Shown: positions 22,137-30,370 of the stretch, piece by piece | Layout: every line of letters begins with the position of its first letter | Numbering within the stretch: position 1 is the first letter of the stretch | NCBI RefSeq assembly: GCF_024448165.1 | Contig: NZ_JAMOLN010000101.1 | Span: forward strand, 1 to 36,088 | Length of the DNA stretch: 36,088 bases | Source: Streptomyces longispororuber | GTDB lineage: Bacteria > Actinomycetota > Actinomycetes > Streptomycetales > Streptomycetaceae | Direction: 5' to 3' | The notes under the pieces: model-generated | Told to the model about the DNA's origin: nothing | Databases searched by the model: none | What the model saw: only the letters and a program-made list of their open reading frames with translations | Made by a program: the position numbers and the translations under genes

Positions 22137-23435
22137 ATGGGCAAGGAAGCCCCCTCCCGCCGCACCGCCCTGTCCGCCCTGCTGGCCGCCGGCCTCGGCA
22201 CCGCGCTCACCGCCTGCGGCGGACCGTCCCGGTCCGTCGGCGCCGGGGGCACCGTGACCCTGCGCTACTTCTTCTGGGGCGACAGCGGCCGCGCCGAACT
22301 GATCAACAAGTGCATCGCCGTCTTCGAGAAGGCCAACCCCAAGATCAGGGTCAAGTCGAGCTTCGCGGCCTTCGACTCGTTCTGGCCGAAGCTGAGCACC
22401 GCCGCCGCGGGCGGCAACCCGCCCGACGTCATGCACATCGACTACGCCTGGATCCGCACGCTCGGCGAACACGGTGTGCTCGCCGACCTCGGCGACCACA
22501 CCGGTCCCGGCAAGGAGATCGACGCCTCCACCCTCGTGTCGTCGCTGCGCACGGCGGGCATGGTGGAGGACCGCCGGGTCGCGCTGCCGCTGTCGCACAA
22601 CAGCGTCTCGCTGCAGTACGACGCGAAGGTGTGGGCCGACGCCGGGGCCAGGCCGCCGAGCGCTGCGGACGCGCCGATGGGCTGGGACACGTTCATGGAG
22701 CAGGCCCTGAAGGTGACCCGGCACACCGGCCGGAAGCAGTTCGGCATGGACAACCCGGGCCAGAACTACCTCGGCGTCGAGCTGTGGATGCGCCAGCAGG
22801 GCAAGCAGATGTGGACCGAGAAGGGCGAACTCGGCTTCAGCCGCGACGACATGAGCCGCTACTTCGGCCAGGTCGACGGCTGGCGCAGGGAGGGCGCGCT
22901 CGCGGGCCCCGACGTGGTCCTGGAGTCGCTGCCCGGCTTCCCCATCTCCACCCGCCGCGTCGCCTCCAACCTGGAGTGGGACAACCAGGCGGGCGGCCGC
23001 AGCGCGATGCGCGGCAGCAAGCTCTCGCTCGGCTTCGTCCCCACCGACACCGCCCGGTCGGGCATCTACGCCAAGCCCGGCATGCTGCTCAGCGCCGCCG
23101 CGAAGAGCCCGTACATCAGCGAGGCCGCCCGGTTCATCGACTTCATGATCAACGACCGGCGGGTCGCGAAGATCCTCGGCACGAACATCGGGATGCCGCC
23201 CACCACCAGCCAGGAGGGTGCCGCGGAGGTGACCGATCCGGCGGTGCGCCAGGTCCAGGCGTACGAGAAGGCGGTCGCGGCGACCCTCGCGCCGACGCCG
23301 CCACCACCGGCCGACGGCGGCGCCTCGCTCAACGTCTACCTGCAGCGCGTCGCCGAGAAGCTCTTCTACGAGCGCGTCTCCGTGGACCACGCCGTGGACC
23401 TCTTCTTCGACCAGGCGAAGGTCGTCCTCGCCTGA
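22137..23435 (+). CDS. Sugar ABC transporter binding lipoprotein
   Basis: A 432-residue extracytoplasmic solute-binding protein of family 1. The N-terminus carries a twin-arginine-like SRRTAL followed by a hydrophobic stretch and the lipobox LTAC with Cys27 as the lipidated residue. The binding fold begins at VTLRYFFWGD, with NPPDVMHIDY and VALPLSHNSVSLQYDAKVW being typical for carbohydrate-binding members. It would capture a sugar outside the membrane and pass it to the two permeases that follow. No ATPase is encoded in this operon; Streptomyces sugar importers of this type commonly share the MsiK ATPase encoded elsewhere (established for other systems, inferred here). The ATG is 47 bases after the third operator-like site. 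The specific sugar cannot be read from the sequence. Confidence 0.94.
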   Translation: MGKEAPSRRTALSALLAAGLGTALTACGGPSRSVGAGGTVTLRYFFWGDSGRAELINKCIAVFEKANPKIRVKSSFAAFDSFWPKLSTAAAGGNPPDVMHIDYAWIRTLGEHGVLADLGDHTGPGKEIDASTLVSSLRTAGMVEDRRVALPLSHNSVSLQYDAKVWADAGARPPSAADAPMGWDTFMEQALKVTRHTGRKQFGMDNPGQNYLGVELWMRQQGKQMWTEKGELGFSRDDMSRYFGQVDGWRREGALAGPDVVLESLPGFPISTRRVASNLEWDNQAGGRSAMRGSKLSLGFVPTDTARSGIYAKPGMLLSAAAKSPYISEAARFIDFMINDRRVAKILGTNIGMPPTTSQEGAAEVTDPAVRQVQAYEKAVAATLAPTPPPPADGGASLNVYLQRVAEKLFYERVSVDHAVDLFFDQAKVVLA

Positions 23436-23484
23436 CGGCGGGACCGGCACCGGCCCTTCTCCCCCCTCAACGTACGGAGCCCTC

Positions 23485-24453
23485 ATGGCCTCTACGACGA
23501 CGACCGACGCCGCGATCCCCCGCGCCCGCCGCGGCGACGCCCCCTCCGCCGAGCCCGCGAAGCGGCGCGGGCGCGCGGGCGACCGGTCCGCGTACGTCTT
23601 CCTCACCCCGTGGATGATCGGCGCGGCGCTGCTGACGATCGCGCCGATGCTGTTCTCGCTCTACATGTCGTTCACGGACTACAACCTGTTCGACGCGCCG
23701 CGCTGGATCGGCCTCGACAACTACAGGCGGCTCCTCTTCGACGACCCGGAGGTCCGCGACACCGTCGGCGTCACCCTGCTGTACGTCGTGGTGGCGACGC
23801 CGCTCAAGCTCGCCGCCGCGCTCGGGGTGGCGCTGCTCCTGAACACCCGGCGCAAGGGCCGCAACTTCTACCGGGCCGCGTTCTACATGCCGTCCCTGAT
23901 CGGCGCGAGCGTCGGCGCGGCCATCGTGTGGCGGCTGCTGTTCTCCACCGGCAGCGTCGTGGACGGCTTCCTCGGCGCGTTCGGCGTGCACACCGGCGGC
24001 TGGATCTCCGACCCCGACTGGTCGTTGATGTCGCTCGTGGCGCTGTCCGTGTGGCAGTTCGGCGCCCCGATGGTGATCTTCCTGGCGGCGCTGCAGCAGA
24101 TCCCGCGCGATCTGTACGAGGCCGCGGAGATCGACGGGGCGGGCCCGTGGCGCCGCTTCGTCTCGGTGACCGTCCCCATGCTGTCCCCGGTGATCTTCTT
24201 CAACCTGGTCCTGGAGATGGTGCACGCCTTCCAGATGTTCAACTCGGCGTTCGTGCTCTCCAACGGCACCGGCGGCCCGGCGGGCTCCACCCACGTCTAC
24301 TCGATGTACCTCTACGAACTCGGCTTCAACGACTTCCGGATGGGCTACGCGGCCGCCCTGACCTGGGTGCTGCTGCTGGTCGTCGGCGTGATCACCGCGG
24401 TGCTGTTCAAGACGTCGGGCCGCTGGGTCCACTACGCGGGCGAGGAGAAGTGA
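23485..24453 (+). CDS. Sugar ABC permease, MalF-type
   Basis: A 322-residue inner-membrane permease with six expected transmembrane helices, beginning with AYVFLTPWMIGAALLTIAPM and ending with LTWVLLLVVGVITAVLF. The EAA coupling loop EAAEIDGAGPWRRFVSVTVP (ending about residue 231) contacts the ATPase. The positively charged N-terminus of about 30 residues is cytoplasmic. The start at 23485 follows GGAG. It lies 49 bases after the binding protein and overlaps the next permease by a few bases, consistent with one operon. This is the MalF/UgpA branch of carbohydrate importers. Confidence 0.94.
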   Translation: MASTTTTDAAIPRARRGDAPSAEPAKRRGRAGDRSAYVFLTPWMIGAALLTIAPMLFSLYMSFTDYNLFDAPRWIGLDNYRRLLFDDPEVRDTVGVTLLYVVVATPLKLAAALGVALLLNTRRKGRNFYRAAFYMPSLIGASVGAAIVWRLLFSTGSVVDGFLGAFGVHTGGWISDPDWSLMSLVALSVWQFGAPMVIFLAALQQIPRDLYEAAEIDGAGPWRRFVSVTVPMLSPVIFFNLVLEMVHAFQMFNSAFVLSNGTGGPAGSTHVYSMYLYELGFNDFRMGYAAALTWVLLLVVGVITAVLFKTSGRWVHYAGEEK

Positions 24454-24455
24454 CC

Positions 24456-25334
24456 GTGACGACCACCCCTGTACAGATCCCCGCCCCTGCCGCGGCGCCC
24501 CGCGCCCGGTCCCGTTCGCTGGCCTGGCACGTGGGTGCGGTGGCCCTGCTCCTCGTCCTGCTCTATCCGGTCCTATGGGTGTTCACCGCGTCGGTGAAGC
24601 CGGCCGACGAGATCATCTCCAGCTTCGACCTGCTGCCGTCGAAGGTCAGCTGGAGCGGCTTCGGCACGGCCCTGGACGGCATCGCCGAGGTCCCCGCCTG
24701 GCGGTTCTTCACCAACTCGCTGATCCTGTCGCTCGGCTCGGTGGTCGGCAACGTCCTGTCGTGCTCGATCGCCGCGTACGCCTTCGCCCGGCTGCGGTTC
24801 CGCGGCCGCGGCCCGATGTTCGCGATCATGATCGGCACGATCCTGCTGCCGACCCATCTGCTGCTCATCCCGCAGTACACGATGTTCCAGAAGGCCGGCC
24901 TGGTCGACACGTACGTGCCGCTGCTCCTGGGCAAGTTCCTCGCCACGGACGCGTTCTTCGTGTTCCTGATGGTGCAGTTCGTGCGCAACCTGCCGCGCAG
25001 CCTCGACGAGGCGGCGCTCATCGACGGCTGCGGCCACTTCCGCATCTTCGGCCACATCGTCCTGCCGCTGCTGCGCCCGGCGCTGATCACGACGGCGATC
25101 TTCACCTTCATCTGGTCGTGGAACGACTTCTTCGCGCCGCTGATCTACCTCCAGTCACCGGAGAAGTACCCGCTGCCGCTGGCCCTGCGGCTGTTCGTCG
25201 ACTCGACGAGCAGCCAGGACTACGGGGCGATGCTCGGCATGTCGGTGCTGTCGCTGCTGCCCGTGATCGCGTTCTTCGTGGCCTTCCAGCGGCTGCTGAT
25301 CGAGGGCGCGGCGACGTCCGGCCTGAAGGGATGA
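24456..25334 (+). CDS. Sugar ABC permease, MalG-type
   Basis: A 292-residue partner permease of the MalG/UgpE branch. Transmembrane segments include AVALLLVLLYPVLWVFTASV near the N-terminus and MLGMSVLSLLPVIAFFVAF near the end. The EAA loop reads DEAALIDGCGHFRIFGHIVL. The GTG at 24456 is chosen because GAGGAG at 24442-24447 then has an eight-base spacer; a GTG at 24450, overlapping the upstream stop, has only two. The following gene overlaps its stop by ATGA. Together with the preceding permease it forms the heterodimeric channel of the importer. Confidence 0.93.
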   Translation: MTTTPVQIPAPAAAPRARSRSLAWHVGAVALLLVLLYPVLWVFTASVKPADEIISSFDLLPSKVSWSGFGTALDGIAEVPAWRFFTNSLILSLGSVVGNVLSCSIAAYAFARLRFRGRGPMFAIMIGTILLPTHLLLIPQYTMFQKAGLVDTYVPLLLGKFLATDAFFVFLMVQFVRNLPRSLDEAALIDGCGHFRIFGHIVLPLLRPALITTAIFTFIWSWNDFFAPLIYLQSPEKYPLPLALRLFVDSTSSQDYGAMLGMSVLSLLPVIAFFVAFQRLLIEGAATSGLKG

Positions 25335-25942
25335 CGCGGCCCATGACCGGTCGACGTGACACCCCGTACGGCGAGCGCTTCACGCTCTTCGCCGAAGTGC
25401 TGTGGATCGGCGTGCTCGTGGCGGCCGGCTCGCTGCTCGTGGTCACCTGGCCGGCCGCGACGGCGGCGGGCTGCGCCGCGGTCCGGCGCTGTCTGCCGGA
25501 CGGCCCCTCGCCCGGTACGGCACGGCGGTTCGCGGCGGACTGGCGGGCCGCGCTGCCCGGCGGGACGAAGGTCGGCGCCGCCGGTCTGCTCGCCCTAGGC
25601 TTCCTCGCCGCCGATCTGCGGCTGGCCGCCGTCGCGGGCGACCTGCCGTTCTTCTGGCTCCTCGCGCTCGTGATCGCGGGGGCGGCCGGGGCGGTGGTCG
25701 TGTACCAGGTCCGGATGGCGGCGACCTGGTCCGCGACGTCCCGCTGGTCCCGGCCGGCCCGCGATCCGTCGGGCACGGCGATGCTGGCGGGAGCGGTGCT
25801 GGTGTCGGCGGTCTGCGTGTGGCAACTCCTGCTGCTCGCTCCGCTGGTGGCGGGGGTGTTGTCCCTGGCCGCCGTCGCCGTCGACCGGCGCCGCACGGGG
25901 CTCCGCCCCGGACCCCGCTCCTCAATCGCCGGAGAGGCTTGA
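25331..25942 (+). CDS. DUF624 (YesL-like) membrane protein
   Basis: A 203-residue protein with several predicted membrane segments: FAEVLWIGVLVAAGSLLVVT, VGAAGLLALGFLAADLRLAA, FFWLLALVIAGAAGAVVVYQ and a last long one, LAGAVLVSAVCVWQLLLLAP. WPAATAAGCAAVRR after the first helix is the conserved core of the DUF624/YesL family, which accompanies carbohydrate importers and has no proven reaction. The ATG overlaps the stop of the second permease. The last 15 residues (TGLRPGPRSSIAGEA) are encoded by the repeat described at 25896-25964 and do not belong to the family, which means the original C-terminus was replaced or extended. Confidence 0.8.
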   Translation: MTRPMTGRRDTPYGERFTLFAEVLWIGVLVAAGSLLVVTWPAATAAGCAAVRRCLPDGPSPGTARRFAADWRAALPGGTKVGAAGLLALGFLAADLRLAAVAGDLPFFWLLALVIAGAAGAVVVYQVRMAATWSATSRWSRPARDPSGTAMLAGAVLVSAVCVWQLLLLAPLVAGVLSLAAVAVDRRRTGLRPGPRSSIAGEA

Positions 25943-25964
25943 TCAGCGAACTGCGCGACCAGCC
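25896..25964. repeat. Dispersed Streptomyces repeat piece
   Basis: CGGGGCTCCGCCCCG (25896-25910) is a perfect 6-pair hairpin with a three-base loop and is followed by GGACCCCGCTCCTCAATCGC, a string I recognise as widespread at gene ends in Streptomyces genomes (from memory). GAACTGCGCGACCAGCC at 25948-25964 matches, with one change, the minus strand of 28395-28411 in the other repeat of this window. The repeat covers the end of the DUF624 gene. Confidence 0.7.
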
Positions 25965-26038
25965 ACGGCGAGAGTCGCGGCTGCCGGACGAACAGCAATC
26001 AGCTACGGCGCGAACGCACCACCCAGGAGGGGGACCAC

Positions 26039-27055
26039 ATGAACGAGGCCGACCCGAGACGCGGCAGCGCAAGCGCCGAGGACGTAGCGGCCGGCGCAGG
26101 CGTGTCCCCGTCCACCGTGAGCCGCTGCTTCGCCTCCCCGGACCAGGTCCGCCCCGAGACCCGCCGAAAGGTCCTCGCGGCAGCGGAGCGCCTCGGCTAC
26201 CGCCCCAACCGGATCGCCCGCTCCCTGGCCCTCGGCCGCACCGGCACGCTCGGCCTGATCGTCCCCGACATCGCCAACCCGTTCTTCGCCGTGATCGTCA
26301 AGGCGGTCCAGGCCCGCGCCCGCCGCAAGGACTACGCGGTGTTCCTCGCGGACACCGACGAACACCCCGACGACGAGTACGAGTTGGCGCTGACGCTGGC
26401 CCGCCAGGTCGACGGGCTGCTGCTCGTCGCCCCGAGGATGACCGGCGACCGGCTCGGCGAGGTCGTCCGGCAGGTGCCGAGCGTCGCCGTGAACCGGAGC
26501 GTGGCCGGGGTGCCGTCCGTCGTCGCCCCCAGCGAGGACGGCCTGCGCCAGGCGGTGGCCCATCTGCACGCGCTCGGCCACCGCCACCTGGCCCTGGTCC
26601 TGGGGGCCCGCAACTCCTGGTCGAGCGAGCAGCGCGGCCACGCCGTACGGTTCGCGGCCGAGCAACTCCGCGTGAAGGTGACCGAGTTCGGGCCGCACGA
26701 ACCCAAGTTCCACACCGGTGCGCAGGTCGCCGACCTGGCCCTCGCGGCGGGCGCGACCGCGATCGTCGCGCACAACGACCTGATGGCGCTCGGCGTGCTG
26801 TCCCGGCTCGCCGACCGGGGCGTACGCGTCCCGGACGACGTGAGCGTGGTCGGCGCCGACGACACCCTGCTCGCCACCACGGCGACGCCCGCGCTCACCA
26901 CGGTCCGCATCCCGCTCGACGCGCTCGGCGAACGGGCCGTCGACCTGATGCTGCACCGCCTGGACGACCCCGGCCATCCGCCCCAGGAGGTCGCCCTGGA
27001 CAGCGAGTTGATAGTCCGCCGCTCGACCGGACCCGCCCCTCGAAAGGACGCCTGA
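26039..27055 (+). CDS. LacI-family transcriptional regulator
   Basis: A 338-residue LacI/GalR repressor. The N-terminal helix-turn-helix is AEDVAAGAGVSPSTVSRCFA (13-32), and the hinge helix is at NRIARSLA (57-64). The periplasmic-binding-protein-like effector domain follows: LGLIVPDIANPFFAVI (71-86), HLHALGHRHLALVLG, VAHNDLMALGVLSRL and VVGADDTLLAT. It would bind a sugar or sugar phosphate and lose DNA affinity. CAGGAGGGGG before the ATG is a strong ribosome site. It stands behind the importer genes and the operator-like AAGCGCT sites lie before the first of them. No such site was seen in the 96 bases before its own gene, which are partly repeat. The Gfo/Idh/MocA gene starts two bases after its stop, so those two are co-transcribed. 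Confidence 0.94.
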   Translation: MNEADPRRGSASAEDVAAGAGVSPSTVSRCFASPDQVRPETRRKVLAAAERLGYRPNRIARSLALGRTGTLGLIVPDIANPFFAVIVKAVQARARRKDYAVFLADTDEHPDDEYELALTLARQVDGLLLVAPRMTGDRLGEVVRQVPSVAVNRSVAGVPSVVAPSEDGLRQAVAHLHALGHRHLALVLGARNSWSSEQRGHAVRFAAEQLRVKVTEFGPHEPKFHTGAQVADLALAAGATAIVAHNDLMALGVLSRLADRGVRVPDDVSVVGADDTLLATTATPALTTVRIPLDALGERAVDLMLHRLDDPGHPPQEVALDSELIVRRSTGPAPRKDA

Positions 27056-27057
27056 CC

Positions 27058-28371
27058 ATGAAGCGCGCCGCGATCATCGGCACCGGCCACCGTGCCCAGA
27101 TGTACACGAGGGCCCTGGCCGCCCGGGCCCACTACGACGTGGCCCTGCTCGCCGACCCGAGCCCGGCCCGGGTCGCCCACCACAACCGGCTGCTCACCTC
27201 GCTCGGCGCACCGGAGGCGGCGGTCTGCGAGCCGGCCGGCTTCGCCGCGGCGCTGCGCGACCACCGCATCGACGAGGTCGTGGTCACCACGGTCGACGCG
27301 ACGCACCACACGTACATCACGACGGCCCTCGAAGCGGGCTGCCGGGTGGTGACGGAGAAGCCCCTCACCACGGACGCGGCCCGGTGCCGCACCATCCTCG
27401 ACGCCGTGGACCGCACCGGCGGCGAGCTCTCCGTCGGCTTCAACTACCGCTACAACCCGGCCCACGAGAAGGTCTGGCAGCTGCTGCACGACGGCGCGAT
27501 CGGCGAGATCCGCTCGGTGCACTTCGAGTGGCTGCTCGACGTGCGGCACGGCGCGGACTACTTCCGCCGCTGGCACCGCGAGAAGCGGCACAGCGGCGGG
27601 CTCCTGGTGCACAAGTCGGGCCACCACTTCGACCTGGTCAACTGGTGGCTCGGCGCGGCCCCCGTACGGGTGCACGCGGAGGGCGGGCTGGTCTTCTACG
27701 GCCGCGACAACGGCGAACGCACCGGCCTGCGCCGCGACTACGTCCGCGCCCACGGCTCGGCCGCGGCGGCCGACGACCCGTACGCGATCCACCTCGCCGA
27801 CGACCCGGACCTCGACTCGCTCTACGTCCGGGCGGAGGCCGAGGGCGACCCGTACGTCCGCGACCGGAACGTCTTCGGTGACGACATCGACATCGAGGAC
27901 GACCTGGCGGTCCTGGTCCGTTACGACTCCGGGGCCACGATGACGTACCACCTCACGGCGTACTCGCCCTGGGAGGGCTACCGGGTGATGTTCAACGGCA
28001 CCGGCGGGCGGCTGGAGCTGGAGGTCGAGGAGAACACCTGGCAGCAGCCGCGCCCGCCGCGCGGTGCGGCGGGTGCGCACGGCGGGGTGGTGATGGCCAA
28101 CCCGGGCCGCACCTCGATCCTGCTGCGCCCGCTGTGGGAGGCGCCGCGCGAGGTGCCGTACGAGACGTCGGCGGGGTCGCACGGCGGGGGTGACCTGCGG
28201 ATGCTGAAGGAACTCTTCGGGCCGCTCGGGGACGGTTCCGACGAGGGGGCCGTGCCGGCCGCGGGGAAGGGGGCGACGGCCCGCGACGGTGCGCTGGCGC
28301 TGGCCGTCGGGGTGGCGGGCAACGCCTCCCTGATCTCCGGCGGCCCCGTGGAGACGGCTGACCTCTGGTGA
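27058..28371 (+). CDS. Gfo/Idh/MocA-family dehydrogenase
   Basis: A 437-residue NAD(P)-dependent sugar oxidoreductase. The Rossmann motif GTGHRA (8-13) starts a nucleotide-binding domain that ends at VVTEKPLT, with Lys101 of EKP as the conserved catalytic lysine. The C-terminal domain has SGGLLVHKSGHHFDLVNWWL (179-198). Most members have Asp three to four residues before His here; this one has HKSGHH, so the Asp is replaced and His189/His190 and Lys186 are the candidates. A 60-residue stretch rich in Asp and Arg (about 220-285) interrupts the second half of the sheet. Substrate unknown; it would act on the sugar taken up by the upstream importer (inference). The coupled LacI gene lies two bases upstream, and the branched repeat terminates the transcript. 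Confidence 0.9.
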   Translation: MKRAAIIGTGHRAQMYTRALAARAHYDVALLADPSPARVAHHNRLLTSLGAPEAAVCEPAGFAAALRDHRIDEVVVTTVDATHHTYITTALEAGCRVVTEKPLTTDAARCRTILDAVDRTGGELSVGFNYRYNPAHEKVWQLLHDGAIGEIRSVHFEWLLDVRHGADYFRRWHREKRHSGGLLVHKSGHHFDLVNWWLGAAPVRVHAEGGLVFYGRDNGERTGLRRDYVRAHGSAAAADDPYAIHLADDPDLDSLYVRAEAEGDPYVRDRNVFGDDIDIEDDLAVLVRYDSGATMTYHLTAYSPWEGYRVMFNGTGGRLELEVEENTWQQPRPPRGAAGAHGGVVMANPGRTSILLRPLWEAPREVPYETSAGSHGGGDLRMLKELFGPLGDGSDEGAVPAAGKGATARDGALALAVGVAGNASLISGGPVETADLW

Positions 28372-28389
28372 CCGGGTGAGTGCGGGTGC

Positions 28390-28544
28390 GTGGGGGCTGG
28401 CCGCGCAGTTCCCCGCGCCCCTGAGAGGCACGCCCTTCGGGCGGCCTCTCCCCGGCGGGGGAAGGCTGCGCGCAGCGCATGCCTTCCAGGGGCGCGGGGC
28501 TGTGTCGATCAGCGGCTCCGCCGCGGAGCGCGACCAGCCCCCAC
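28390..28544. repeat. Nested palindromic repeat and terminator
   Basis: A multi-branched structure between two convergent genes. Outer stem: GTGGGGGCTGG (28390-28400) with CCAGCCCCCAC (28534-28544), extended by GCGC on each side with one mismatch. Second stem: CCCCGCGCCCCTG (28411-28423) with CAGGGGCGCGGGG (28487-28499). Inside it are two hairpins: GAGAGGC-A-CGCCC-TTC-GGGCG-GCCTCTC (28423-28450) and GAAGGC-TGCGC-GCA-GCGCA-T-GCCTTC (28461-28486). A further hairpin, GCTCC-GCCGC-GGAGC (28515-28529), lies on the outer side. From memory, this sequence family is dispersed in Streptomyces genomes. It probably ends both transcripts. Confidence 0.8.
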
Positions 28545-28577
28545 CGGGCCGCAGACGCCGACGAAGCAGCGTGAGCG

Positions 28578-29993
28578 CTACTGCTGGGCGTCCTCCGGGA
28601 GGGTGACCAGCCAGCGGGTCTCCCGGCGCGGCCGCAGGTACAGCGCCCAGTACAGGGTCGCCACCGCGGCGATCCCCCCGGTCCACAGCAGGTAGGACGC
28701 CTCCTGCTGGCTGAGGATGTACGCCATGACGGCGATCAGCAGCAGCGGGATGCCCGGCCACAGCGGCATGCGCCACGCCGACTGCCCCCGGTGCGCCCCG
28801 CGGCGAGCGAACAGCGCGGCGACCGCGACCAGGAGGTACATGCCGGTGACGGAGACGCCGGTGACGCCGTAGAGGGTGTCCAGGTTGACGAAGCACAGGG
28901 CGGCGCCGGGGACGCCCACGACGAGCGTGGCGACCCACGGGGAGCCGAACCGGCCGAGCTTGGCCAGGCCCCGGTTGACCGGCTCGAGCCACGCCTTGTC
29001 GCGGGCCGACGCGAAGAGCACGCGCGAGTTCTGGATCACCATGACGATGCCCGCGTTGATGATGGCGAGCGCGACACAGAGCGAGACGAAGGTGCCGACG
29101 GCCGAGTTCGACCAGGCCTCGACCATGCCGCCGATGTCACCGGAGGTGAGGGCCGCGAGGTCGGGCGCGCCCATGGTGATCGCGACGACCGGGACGAGGA
29201 TGATCACCGTGGAGATGGCGAGCGTGGCGAGGACCGTGCGGGACACGGACGTGCGGGGGTTCTCCAGCTCCTCGGAGAGGTAGACGGCGGTGGAGAAGCC
29301 CTGGGTGATGAAGAGGGCGATGGCCAGGCCGGAGACGACGAGCATGGCGGTGACGGTGTCCGCGTGGCCGTTGCCGCCCGCGACCTCCATCGACACCAGC
29401 GAGCCCGCGCCGCGCTCGCTGTGCGCGAAGCCGAGCACGGCGACGACGGCCGCCGCGATGACCTCCAGGACGAGGAAGACTCCGGTGATCCAGGCGTTGG
29501 CCCGCAGGTCGAGCAGTCCGGCGAGGGTGGCGAGGAGCATCACGCCCGCGCCCGCGAGCGCCGGGTCGAGGTGCACGATCGGGGCGAGGTAGTCCGCGGT
29601 GCCCATCGCGATCACCGGCGGCACGATCATCACGACCAGCAGGGACAGCACGAAGACGAGCCAGCCGGCGAGGCGGCCCGCGAGCGTCGACACCATGGCG
29701 TACTCGCCGCCGGCGCTGGGGATGAGCGTGCCCAGCTCCGAGTAGCAGAACGCCACGCCGATGCAGAGCAGGGAGCCGATCGCGATGGTCAGGGCGGTGG
29801 CGGTGCCGAGCGAGCCGAACAGGTCGGGGACGACGACGAAGAGCGTGGAGGCGGGCGTCACGCACGACAGCGTGAGCAGGGTGCCGCCGACGACGCCGAT
29901 GGAACGCTTGAGCTTCTGGGGAGAGCCTTGGGGTGCCGAGTTCGGCAAGGGCTCCACCGATGGGGATACGGCGGGGCGAAGCGTGTCGGTCAT
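28578..29993 (-). CDS. APC-family amino-acid permease
   Basis: A 471-residue membrane transporter of the amino acid-polyamine-organocation superfamily with about 12 hydrophobic segments. The first helix region IGVVGGTLLTLSCVTPASTL and SLLCIGVAFCYSELGTLIPS-GGEY hold the conserved GxG-like substrate loop and the E-GGEY motif of the family; the YLSEELENPRTSV loop is also typical. The ATG at 29991-29993 is chosen because the protein then begins MTDTLRP just before the first conserved helix; the frame is open for 83 more codons upstream, but that stretch has no membrane or family similarity. It is monocistronic and separated from both neighbours. Substrate unknown. Confidence 0.9.
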   Translation of the reverse strand: MTDTLRPAVSPSVEPLPNSAPQGSPQKLKRSIGVVGGTLLTLSCVTPASTLFVVVPDLFGSLGTATALTIAIGSLLCIGVAFCYSELGTLIPSAGGEYAMVSTLAGRLAGWLVFVLSLLVVMIVPPVIAMGTADYLAPIVHLDPALAGAGVMLLATLAGLLDLRANAWITGVFLVLEVIAAAVVAVLGFAHSERGAGSLVSMEVAGGNGHADTVTAMLVVSGLAIALFITQGFSTAVYLSEELENPRTSVSRTVLATLAISTVIILVPVVAITMGAPDLAALTSGDIGGMVEAWSNSAVGTFVSLCVALAIINAGIVMVIQNSRVLFASARDKAWLEPVNRGLAKLGRFGSPWVATLVVGVPGAALCFVNLDTLYGVTGVSVTGMYLLVAVAALFARRGAHRGQSAWRMPLWPGIPLLLIAVMAYILSQQEASYLLWTGGIAAVATLYWALYLRPRRETRWLVTLPEDAQQ

Positions 29994-30370
29994 GGAGCGG
30001 TTCCGATCGACTCGTGCGGCAGGTGGTTCGGGCGGGAGCGCTATCGCCTCCGAAGGCTGTCCTGGTGGTTCCGTGTCCGCTCCCGGCGCGTCATGGAACC
30101 CCGCGCGTATCCGGAACGTCAACGGCCGTTTCCCTGCGGATTCCGCACCCTTCACGGCGTCCAACCGCCCGCGCTTCTTTAGCTGTTCGCAAAGTCGGCC
30201 GAGTTCCATGCAGTGATTGCGATGTATGACCTTGCTATCCAAGGCGTACCGGCCAGATGGCTTGCGGAGCCCGTTTCATCCCCTACGTACGGGAACCGCA
30301 GCCCGGGCTCCGAACTTCGCCGGAATTTGTCCGCAGTCCGGACACCGGCAGGTCCCATTTGTCCCTCGGC
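29994..30370. other. Gene-free region before permease and lipoprotein remnant
   Basis: No supported gene. It contains the promoter region of the minus-strand permease and the missing 5' part of the lipoprotein remnant. The part 30175-30240 is clearly more AT-rich than the surroundings, so a promoter there is plausible, but no convincing -35/-10 pair is visible. A single AGCGCT at 30037-30042 resembles a LacI core without the flanks. Confidence 0.55.

Noticed and set aside
30037..30042. Single AGCGCT that might be a fourth LacI site near the amino-acid permease.
   Set aside because: The flanks do not match the other sites, and six bases of this composition are expected by chance in high-GC DNA.
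29994..30242. 83-codon N-terminal extension of the amino-acid permease.
   Set aside because: It lacks family similarity and membrane segments, and the ATG at 29993 stands just before the first conserved helix.
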